DNA of 31,682 bases from Methylotenera_A sp031369365 (lineage in GTDB: Bacteria > Pseudomonadota > Gammaproteobacteria > Burkholderiales > Methylophilaceae). The stretch lies in contig JANMOP010000062.1 in the NCBI GenBank assembly GCA_031369365.1, positions 1-31,682 on the forward strand, read 5' to 3'. Under the pieces are notes generated by a model, which saw only the letters and a list, made by a program, of their open reading frames with translations, was not told where the DNA came from and did no database searches. The translations under genes and the position numbers were made by a program. Positions 8,402 through 13,725 of this stretch are shown piece after piece (positions within the stretch are counted from its first letter, which is position 1; the number at the start of each line of letters is the position of its first letter).

Positions 8402-9696
8402 GGTAATTCCTTAAAGCTAATATTTTCATAAAATACCGCGCCTAATATGCTTTGCATATCTGCCTCTGCAAGGCGCGCCAGTGCTAGTGTTTGAATGTAT
8501 TGTGTTTTTGCCTGAAATAAGGTGCGCTGTGCATCTAATACTTCTAAAAAGCTAAATTTGCCAAATTCAAAGCCTTTGCGCGCGGCCTCATAAGCGCTTT
8601 GTGCGCCTTGCAAAATATCATTTTTAACCATTTTGCTTGCTTCCACTTGCGTTTGTCTGCGGTTGTAAGCATCTGCCAGATCAGTGGCTAATTGATTTTC
8701 TAGCGCAGATTTTTCATCTTGCGATTGCAGTTCGCGCGCCTTAGCACTTTGTAAACCGCCTTGATTTTTATCAAACAAAGGAATGGGCACCGATACGCCA
8801 ATAATGGCTTGCGTGATGCCACCTAGTTCTTCATTGCGTCTTGCGCCCAGGCTTAAGGTCACATCGGGCGTTTGCTTGGCTTTTTCAATATTGCTGAAGG
8901 CTTGTTTTTGGGTAATTGCCAAGCTGGCTTTTTTAAGCTGTGGCGATGCTGGCAATTGCGCCATTAGCTCACTAAGTGCAGGCATTGGCTTAAAGTTTTC
9001 TAACTCGCCGCTTGCGGTAAACGCGCTTTCACTGCTATCTAAGCCTTTACCCCACAAACTGCTCAAGCGCTTTTTAGCTGCGGCTAATTGTTGGCTCGCG
9101 TTTGCCAGCTCAATTTTAGCGCCTGCCTCAGCCACTTTAGCTTTAGTTTCTTCTACGGGTGAAACTTTGCCTGCCAGCACGCGCTTGGCAGATGCATTTT
9201 TTGAAGTGCTGGCAATTTGCAATAGCTCAGTTGCGAGTGTTTGCGCCTGTTGCGCGGCCAATACTTGATAAAACGCCGCATACACTTTAGCGCTGGTTTC
9301 AGCTTGGGCAATACGAATATCGGCGTCTGCCAGCGCTATATTAGCCTCTGCCGCCGCCATACGCATATCGCGCTTGCCTGCCGTTTCTAACTGCTGGCTG
9401 ATGAGCAATGTGGTATTTCGATATCGGCTGCGTAAATCTTCTATTTCTGCCGATAGCGTTGGGTTTGGGCGCGCCTGCGCTTGTAGCGCTTGGCCGCTTT
9501 CTACCTCGCGCCCGCGTAGCGCAACTGCCAGTTGTGGGTTGGCCTGCAAGGCAAGCGCTGTGGCTTCGTCTAAGCTAACCTTTGCTAGGCTGGTGTTTTC
9601 AATAGTATTTTCACCAACATTTTCCGCAGCAAACACTAAGCCATTGAGTGCGCTTAAACAAAGTAATACCTTAAACAAAAATCGAGTCGTACGCAT
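8398..9696 (-). CDS. czcC: Outer membrane efflux channel, TolC/CzcC family
   Basis: A 432-residue outer-membrane factor of the CzcCBA system. A Sec signal peptide (MRTTRFLFKVLLCLSALNGLVFA, cleaved near residue 23) precedes two OEP repeats of long amphipathic helices. The motifs fit the family: SLDEATALALQANPQLAVA, LLISQQLETAGKRDMR, and in the second half ISVPIPLFDKNQGGLQSAKARE. It ends with the helix FGKFSFLEVLDAQRTLFQAKTQYIQ, which is typical of CzcC. AGGAGAA lies 4 bp before the ATG. Immediately after the signal peptide, the codons for ENVGENT form a 21-bp stretch that recurs in spoT at 20193-20213. First of the coupled C-B-A genes; czcI lies 74 bp upstream. Confidence 0.93.
   Translation of the reverse strand: MRTTRFLFKVLLCLSALNGLVFAAENVGENTIENTSLAKVSLDEATALALQANPQLAVALRGREVESGQALQAQARPNPTLSAEIEDLRSRYRNTTLLISQQLETAGKRDMRMAAAEANIALADADIRIAQAETSAKVYAAFYQVLAAQQAQTLATELLQIASTSKNASAKRVLAGKVSPVEETKAKVAEAGAKIELANASQQLAAAKKRLSSLWGKGLDSSESAFTASGELENFKPMPALSELMAQLPASPQLKKASLAITQKQAFSNIEKAKQTPDVTLSLGARRNEELGGITQAIIGVSVPIPLFDKNQGGLQSAKARELQSQDEKSALENQLATDLADAYNRRQTQVEASKMVKNDILQGAQSAYEAARKGFEFGKFSFLEVLDAQRTLFQAKTQYIQTLALARLAEADMQSILGAVFYENISFKELP
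9604..9624 (-). repeat. 21-bp motif in czcC shared with spoT
   Basis: On the minus strand this encodes ENVGENT after the czcC signal peptide. It matches 20193-20213 at 20 of 21 bases, in the same reading frame. Confidence 0.6.
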
Positions 9697-9719
9697 GCCG
9701 TTCTCCTAAAATAGAAAAA

Positions 9720-9769
9720 TCGGCGAGCGTTTTAATTGAGGTAGGTGTTGCTAAGTGACGGCTCGCCGA
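9720..9769 (-). promoter_or_regulatory. Stem-loop between czcI and czcC
   Basis: A perfect 9-bp inverted repeat, TCGGCGAGC at 9720-9728 with GCTCGCCGA at 9761-9769, encloses a 32-base loop and starts one base after the czcI stop codon. There is no U-tract, so it is not a typical terminator. It may stabilise or attenuate the czcCBA part of the message. Confidence 0.55.
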
Positions 9770-9770
9770 A

Positions 9771-10133
9771 CTAGACGAGCGATGTCCAATTGGGACGTTC
9801 TGGCTGGGAGTTTGGTGGGGAATAATAGCTGAATGTGTAGGGCGTGACAAAATGAATGGCTTGCTGCTCAAACACTGGTAGCGTATGGCCAATTAACTCG
9901 CCGCAAGATAGATGCAGAAAACCAAGATGCAAATGATTTTGCGTGCTGTTTAAATCTGTAGATTGATTGGCATCAGGTGACTGATTTACATCATCTGCTA
10001 GGGCAACGTGCTCATGATGGCCAAAATGCACATCGGTGTCTTGCACACCATGCGTGTCGTAACTTGCCACCATTGCCCAAGCAAATTGGTAAGGCAATAA
10101 GCACATCATTAAAATTAAAAAGAGCTTCTTCAT
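9771..10133 (-). CDS. czcI: CzcI-like periplasmic His-rich protein
   Basis: A 120-residue secreted protein with signal peptide MKKLFLILMMCLLPYQFAWA (cleavage after about residue 20). Mature residues 26-75 are rich in His and Asp (DTHG, VHFGHHEHVA, NHLHLGFLHLSCGE), with one Cys. The C-terminus ends PNSQPERPNWTSLV, close to the ERPxW ending I recall for CzcI proteins. Position directly upstream of czcCBA on the same strand is the classical czcI location. CzcI is thought to modulate czc expression or buffer periplasmic metal; its exact activity is unclear. Sequence conservation in this family is low, so the call rests on signal peptide, His content, C-terminal motif and context together. Confidence 0.75.
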   Translation of the reverse strand: MKKLFLILMMCLLPYQFAWAMVASYDTHGVQDTDVHFGHHEHVALADDVNQSPDANQSTDLNSTQNHLHLGFLHLSCGELIGHTLPVFEQQAIHFVTPYTFSYYSPPNSQPERPNWTSLV

Positions 10134-10139
10134 TCGGGC

Positions 10140-10166
10140 TTAAGTTTACACTTAAAACGTTTAAAC
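10140..10166 (-). promoter_or_regulatory. Possible operator before czcI
   Basis: The 41-bp gap between erpA and czcI holds TTAAG-N6-CTTAA (10140-10155) and the perfect palindrome GTTTAAAC (10159-10166). A metal-responsive regulator site is conceivable, but no regulator gene is in the window and no consensus promoter is visible. Confidence 0.25.
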
Positions 10167-10174
10167 CAAAAACG

Positions 10175-10555
10175 CTAGACCGAGAAAGATGAACCACAGC
10201 CGCAAGTAGATTGCGCTTGCGGATTGCGAATCACAAATTGTGAGCCTTGCAAGTTGTCTTGGTAATCAATCTCTGCGCCCATCAAGTATTGCAAGCTCAT
10301 TGGGTCGATTAACAAAGTCACGCTATCTTTCATCACTTGTGTGTCGTCTTCGTTTACTTCTTCTTCAAAGGTAAAGCCGTATTGAAAACCCGAACAGCCA
10401 CCACCACTTACAAACACGCGTAGTTTAAGGTCGGGCGAGCCTTCTTCGTCAATCAATTCTTTGACTTTTTTGGCCGCGTTATCGGTGAACACCAATGGAG
10501 TTGGCATTTCTACATCTGGCATGTCTGTACCTTTTACATCTGTAACTGTATTCAT
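10175..10555 (-). CDS. erpA: Iron-sulfur cluster insertion protein ErpA
   Basis: An A-type Fe-S carrier of 126 residues that receives clusters from the scaffold and hands them to apo-enzymes such as those of isoprenoid synthesis and respiration. The three cluster ligands are present: C54 in SGGGCSGFQYGF, and C118/C120 in STCGCGSSFSV at the C-terminus. The core PLVFTDNAAKKVKELI and the LIDPMSLQYLMGAEIDY block are typical. The N-terminus is about 15 residues longer than E. coli ErpA. The ATG at 10555 has AGGAGT about 6 bp upstream. The CGCGSSF ending and the LRVFVSGGGCSG context favour ErpA over IscA. It is last in the argC-DUF6776-bactofilin-erpA run. Confidence 0.93.
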   Translation of the reverse strand: MNTVTDVKGTDMPDVEMPTPLVFTDNAAKKVKELIDEEGSPDLKLRVFVSGGGCSGFQYGFTFEEEVNEDDTQVMKDSVTLLIDPMSLQYLMGAEIDYQDNLQGSQFVIRNPQAQSTCGCGSSFSV

Positions 10556-10591
10556 TTTTTACTCCTAAATTCTCACTCATAGTGACCATTA

Positions 10592-10603
10592 ATTTGGCCA
10601 AAT
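10592..10603. promoter_or_regulatory. 12-bp perfect palindrome upstream of erpA
   Basis: ATTTGGCCAAAT lies 37 bp before the erpA start, in the 63-bp gap after bactofilin. It could be a regulator site. It does not match an IscR site that I can recognise. Confidence 0.25.
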
Positions 10604-10618
10604 GTTCAACCTATAAAA

Positions 10619-11002
10619 TCAGGCTGCATCTTCTGGCAAGTTGTCGCCCAAATAGACTAATTTTCCTTCTATCACCGCGCCCGTGTGCATCTCAAGCGAT
10701 TTGTAATATAAATCACCCGTGATGCGCGCTTTACTCTGCAACTCAATAAAATGGCTAGATTTCACCGCGCCAATCACTTTGCCATTAATCACAATTTTGG
10801 CCGCACTCACCGAACCTTCAATACGACCATGCTCACTTAAAATAAGCGTACTCGGGTTGCTATTTTGCTCTGAAACATCGCCACGAATAGCGCCATCTAC
10901 GCGTAAGCCGCCGCTAAAGTGCAAATCGCCCTCTATACGCGTATCGGCACCAACCAAAGTATCGATTCGGTTATCTATTTTATAGGCTTTTTTAAAAAAC
11001 AT
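10619..11002 (-). CDS. Bactofilin
   Basis: A 127-residue bactofilin (polymer-forming cytoskeletal protein), which self-assembles into filaments that position cell-wall or polarity factors. A short N-terminal tail (MFFKKAYKIDNRIDTLVG) is followed by a right-handed beta-helix whose coils are visible as repeats: TRIEGDLHFSGGLRVDGAIRG, GRIEGSVSAAKIVINGKVIG, ARITGDLYYKSLEMHTGAVIEG (each quoted in part). A short acidic tail, NLPEDAA, ends it. Length is typical for small betaproteobacterial bactofilins. Its location between the DUF6776-like gene and erpA is, from memory, a common arrangement in betaproteobacteria. No lytic peptidase gene is adjacent. Confidence 0.93.
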   Translation of the reverse strand: MFFKKAYKIDNRIDTLVGADTRIEGDLHFSGGLRVDGAIRGDVSEQNSNPSTLILSEHGRIEGSVSAAKIVINGKVIGAVKSSHFIELQSKARITGDLYYKSLEMHTGAVIEGKLVYLGDNLPEDAA

Positions 11003-11031
11003 GGTTTCCCTTAACTATTAATACTTAGTTC

Positions 11032-11064
11032 AGCTTGGTTTTAGCTTAGTTTTAGCTTGGCTTT
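11032..11064. repeat. 11-bp tandem repeat, three copies, in bactofilin leader
   Basis: Units AGCTTGGTTTT, AGCTTAGTTTT and AGCTTGGCTTT start at 11032, 11043 and 11054, filling much of the 71-bp gap between the DUF6776-like gene and bactofilin. One unit is about one helical turn. Confidence 0.75.
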
Positions 11065-11073
11065 AATTGAAAA

Positions 11074-11439
11074 TTACCTTGGCTTTTTGCCATTAAGCAT
11101 ATTTTTATAAAAGAATATATCTTCTTTTATCTTAAGGTTCTCATCTTGAACGCTTGCAAGCTCTTTGGCAAGGTTATTGTTAGTCGCCAATTCTACTTGC
11201 AGCTCACGCTGCGCTCCTACTAATTTAGTCTCTAAATCTCTATTTTCAAGTGTTGTTTGCTTTAATTTTTCATGCAAATTCTCTGCATCATGCAACATCC
11301 AATAAGCTATAGCAAAACCTATGGCCACAAATAAGGCGGCCATCAGCACTTGAAAATACCAAGGGCGCTGTGAGCGCACCGCTACGCGCCTTGCGGTAAG
11401 CCCAAAATGGCGGCGAACTCTGCGATCTACAGGTCTCAT
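11074..11439 (-). CDS. DUF6776-like membrane-anchored coiled-coil protein, short form
   Basis: A 121-residue protein with a basic N-terminus (MRPVDRRVRRHFGLTARRVAVRSQRPW), one TM helix at about 29-50 (FQVLMAALFVAIGFAIAYWML) and a coiled coil at about 52-105. It ends KIKEDIFFYKNMLNGKKPR. The N-terminal pattern and the KEDxxFFxxML segment resemble the betaproteobacterial DUF6776 family found next to bactofilin. As I recall, relatives continue for about 100 more residues into a beta-rich domain that is missing here. The 71-bp gap before bactofilin is too short to hold the missing part, so this is a genuine deletion or a short lineage form rather than a frameshift. The start codon lies in a 14-bp tandem array. 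Function is unknown; a role with bactofilin at the inner membrane is inferred. Confidence 0.7.
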   Translation of the reverse strand: MRPVDRRVRRHFGLTARRVAVRSQRPWYFQVLMAALFVAIGFAIAYWMLHDAENLHEKLKQTTLENRDLETKLVGAQRELQVELATNNNLAKELASVQDENLKIKEDIFFYKNMLNGKKPR

Positions 11440-11478
11440 TGCGGTGGTCTCATTGTGGCGGCCTCATTGCGGTGGTCT
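11437..11478 (-). repeat. 14-bp tandem repeat carrying the DUF6776 start codon
   Basis: On the plus strand the units CATTGCGGTGGTCT, CATTGTGGCGGCCT and CATTGCGGTGGTCT start at 11437, 11451 and 11465. Read on the minus strand, each unit ends in ATG, the last being the gene start. The upstream ATGs at 11467 and 11453 each open a five-codon ORF, M-R-P-P-Q-stop, whose TGA overlaps the next ATG as ATGA. Confidence 0.8.
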
Positions 11479-11480
11479 TA

Positions 11481-12533
11481 TTAAGGTAGCAGCGGTACAA
11501 CTTTTAGGCCTGCGTTTTCTTGTAGGCCAAACATAATATTCATATTTTGTACCGCTTGCCCAGCCGCGCCTTTTACCAAGTTATCTTGCACGACTACGAT
11601 GGTTAAATAGCCTGTATCCGCCTGCTTATGTAAAGCCATGCGTAACTGGTTAGACCCCCGCACAGAGCGGGTTTCAGGCATAGTGCCAGCGGTTAATACA
11701 TCCACAAATTGTTCATTGGCATAACGCTTTTCAAATAAGGCCTGCAAATCGACACTGCTGGCCTTGTTTGATAGTTTCACATAAATAGTCGAGAGCATGC
11801 CTCTAATCATTGGGATTAAATGCGGCACAAATATAAACTGTGCCTCTTTGCCTGCGATTTTTGTAATCTGCGCCTGAATTTCTGGATGATGTCTATGCCC
11901 AGCAACACCATAGGCTTTCATATTATCGCTGGATTCTGCAAACAAAGTGGCGACTTCGGCTTTTCTACCCGCGCCTGAAACGCCTGATTTGCAATCTGCA
12001 ATAATCGGTGCTGTAAAATCAATCAAGCCCTGCTCTAGCAAGGGTGCTAATCCTAGTAGCACAGTGGTTGGGTAGCAACCAGGGTTACCAATCACTTGAG
12101 CATTTTTAATTTTATCGCGATAAAGCTCGGGAATACCATAAACTGCATCTTTCAAAATATCGGCGCATGCGTGAGGCATTTTGTACCATTGCTCAAAAAC
12201 AGCGGTATCTTGCAGCCTAAAGTCAGCGGCTAAATCGATAATTTTTACGTTAGCATCTAACAAAGCTTGCGCTTGACTCATGGCCACGCCGTGTGGCGTT
12301 GCAAAAAACACCACATCACACGCGCTTAAGTTAGCAGTTGCAGGGTCGCTAAAAGCCAAATCCACATAGCCCCGCAAGCTGGGGAACATATCGGCCACGG
12401 GCAGACCCGCTTCACCACGCGAGGTAATGCACGTCAACTCTGCATGTGGATGCACTGCCAATAGACGCAATAATTCAACACCTGTGTAGCCAGTGCCGCC
12501 AACAATACCAATTTTTAATTTTTTAGTTGCCAT
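11481..12533 (-). CDS. argC: N-acetyl-gamma-glutamyl-phosphate reductase
   Basis: ArgC, 350 residues, reduces N-acetylglutamyl phosphate to the semialdehyde with NADPH, the third step of arginine synthesis. The Rossmann fold opens with IVGGTGYTGVELLRLL (residues 10-25). VVFFATPHGVA follows at about 74-84, and the active-site Cys is C153 in GNPGCYPT. The family segments VSGAGRKA and HRHHPEIQAQI, and the C-terminal VQDNLVKGAAGQAVQNMNIM, are present. Length is standard for the type-1 form. The ATG at 12533 is the first in frame. The gene follows the rpsI terminator, so it needs its own promoter in the 50-bp AT-rich leader, which contains a small AGTAAATAT duplication just before the start. argH is in the same window, about 18 kb away. 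Confidence 0.97.
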   Translation of the reverse strand: MATKKLKIGIVGGTGYTGVELLRLLAVHPHAELTCITSRGEAGLPVADMFPSLRGYVDLAFSDPATANLSACDVVFFATPHGVAMSQAQALLDANVKIIDLAADFRLQDTAVFEQWYKMPHACADILKDAVYGIPELYRDKIKNAQVIGNPGCYPTTVLLGLAPLLEQGLIDFTAPIIADCKSGVSGAGRKAEVATLFAESSDNMKAYGVAGHRHHPEIQAQITKIAGKEAQFIFVPHLIPMIRGMLSTIYVKLSNKASSVDLQALFEKRYANEQFVDVLTAGTMPETRSVRGSNQLRMALHKQADTGYLTIVVVQDNLVKGAAGQAVQNMNIMFGLQENAGLKVVPLLP

Positions 12534-12583
12534 ATTTACTATATTTACTTAATCCAAACCAAATTAGATTTTAAACCATAAAT

Positions 12584-12611
12584 GAAAAAGGCCGCTAACG
12601 CGACCTTTTTC
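12584..12611 (-). terminator. Rho-independent terminator after rpsI
   Basis: GAAAAAGG at 12584-12591 pairs with CCTTTTTC at 12604-12611, extended by CG/CG around one mismatch. The transcript therefore forms a GC-containing stem flanked by A and U tracts. It lies 35 bp after the rpsI stop and separates the ribosomal operon from argC. The A/U symmetry could let it work in both directions. Confidence 0.85.
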
Positions 12612-12645
12612 AATACTAGACGCCTTGTGAAGCGTTAAACAGCCA

Positions 12646-13038
12646 TTAGCGTTTAGAGAATTGTTTACGACGACGCGCTTTGCGTAAGCCGACTTTTTTA
12701 CGTTCAACTTCACGCGCATCACGCGTTACAAAGCCAGCTTGAGATAATGCGCTTTTTAATGTTGCATCATGATCAATCAAAGCACGTGTAATGCCATGAC
12801 GCACAGCACCTGCTTGGCCAGACTCACCACCGCCAATCACATTAATCATAATGTCAAAGCTAGTTAAGTTATTAGTCAATTCTAATGGTTGACGCAAAAT
12901 CATACGCGCAGTTACACGTGAGAAATATTCGTCCACAGGCTTATCGTTTACCACGATATTACCTTTACCAACTTTCATAAACACGCGCGCTACTGAGCTT
13001 TTGCGGCGGCCTGTACCATAATTGTATTTACCAATCAT
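12646..13038 (-). CDS. rpsI: 30S ribosomal protein S9
   Basis: S9 (uS9), 130 residues, sits in the head of the small subunit with its C-terminal tail reaching the P-site tRNA. Recognised by YGTGRRKSSVARVFMKVG at the start, GGGESGQAGAVRHGITRAL in the middle, and the basic end GLRKARRRKQFSKR; the final KR is the conserved tRNA-contacting end. AAGGA lies 8 bp before the ATG. It follows rplM by 11 bp, forming the universal rplM-rpsI operon. Confidence 0.99.
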   Translation of the reverse strand: MIGKYNYGTGRRKSSVARVFMKVGKGNIVVNDKPVDEYFSRVTARMILRQPLELTNNLTSFDIMINVIGGGESGQAGAVRHGITRALIDHDATLKSALSQAGFVTRDAREVERKKVGLRKARRRKQFSKR

Positions 13039-13049
13039 TCGTCTTTTCC

Positions 13050-13493
13050 TTAGATCGTCAATGCTTGTGGTTGTTGTGCAGCGTGTTCATGCTTGTCGCC
13101 AGCATAAACTTTCATTTTTTTAATCATTGCATAGCCCAATGGGCCTTTTGGTAGCATACCTTTAACAGCTTTTTCTAAAGCGCGACCTGGAAACTTATCT
13201 TGCATTTTAGAGAAAGTGGTTGTGCTGATGCCGCCTGGATAACCAGAGTGGCTGTGGTATAACTTGCCATCAGCCTTAGCGCCTGTCACTTTAATTTTGT
13301 CCGCGTTAATAATCACGATGTAATCACCAGTATCAACGTGTGGCGTGTAGATAGTTTTATGTTTGCCGCGTAAGCGATGTGCTACTGCACTCGCTAAACG
13401 ACCTAACACTAAATCCGTTGCGTCTACAACAAACCAATCGCGCTTTACTTCATGCGATTTAGCAGAAAAAGTTTTTCCAGAGAAAATATTCAT
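13050..13493 (-). CDS. rplM: 50S ribosomal protein L13
   Basis: L13 (uL13), 147 residues, an early-assembling large-subunit protein. Landmarks are DWFVVDATDLVLGRLAS, ALRGKHK-type HRLRGKHKTIYTPHVDTGDY, YHSHSGYPGG, and GMLPKGPLGYAMIKKMKVYAGDKHEH. The N-terminus MNIFSGKTFSAKS is about five residues longer than the usual MKTFSAK; no other ATG is available, and GGGTAG upstream is a modest ribosome binding site. A consensus sigma-70 promoter lies about 55 bp upstream. First gene of the rplM-rpsI operon. Confidence 0.98.
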   Translation of the reverse strand: MNIFSGKTFSAKSHEVKRDWFVVDATDLVLGRLASAVAHRLRGKHKTIYTPHVDTGDYIVIINADKIKVTGAKADGKLYHSHSGYPGGISTTTFSKMQDKFPGRALEKAVKGMLPKGPLGYAMIKKMKVYAGDKHEHAAQQPQALTI

Positions 13494-13548
13494 ATCAAAC
13501 TACCCAGCGCCATACACAATGTACAGCTTAATAAAATCAAGAGGGCGG

Positions 13549-13578
13549 ATTATATGCTTTTGAGCAAAGGCTTGTCAA
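13549..13578 (-). promoter_or_regulatory. Sigma-70 promoter of rplM-rpsI
   Basis: On the minus strand TTGACA (13578-13573) and TATAAT (13554-13549) are separated by 18 bp. Both boxes match consensus exactly. Transcription would start near 13541, leaving a leader of about 48 bases before rplM. Such strength is expected for a ribosomal operon. Confidence 0.88.
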
Positions 13579-13651
13579 TTATAAAAATAGATTAATATCC
13601 AATTTTTAATATCACTTATAATCTACAATTAGATGTCATAGATTTATTTAG

Positions 13652-13668
13652 TTGGCACGCTGATTGCT
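13652..13668 (+). promoter_or_regulatory. Sigma-54 (RpoN) promoter before FimV-like gene
   Basis: TTGGCACGCTGATTGCT matches the -24/-12 consensus YTGGCACGRNNNTTGCW at all fixed positions except the R. GG and GC are exactly 10 bp apart, as required. Transcription would start near 13679, 47 bp before the ATG at 13726. A sigma-70 -10-like TATAAT at 13617-13622 lacks a good -35 box. Confidence 0.8.
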
Positions 13669-13725
13669 AACAACTATTTAAATAATAACTAATAGAATAT
13701 GATATTAGTAGAACAGGTTAACAAT

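Noticed and set aside
9671..9892. Minus-strand 73-residue ORF overlapping the czcI end and czcC start
   Set aside because: Out of frame with two well-supported genes, and it has no domain or ribosome binding site.
13494..13548. Structured L13 leader (autoregulatory RNA)
   Set aside because: The leader is only about 48 bases and no stem matching known L13 leaders could be drawn by eye.
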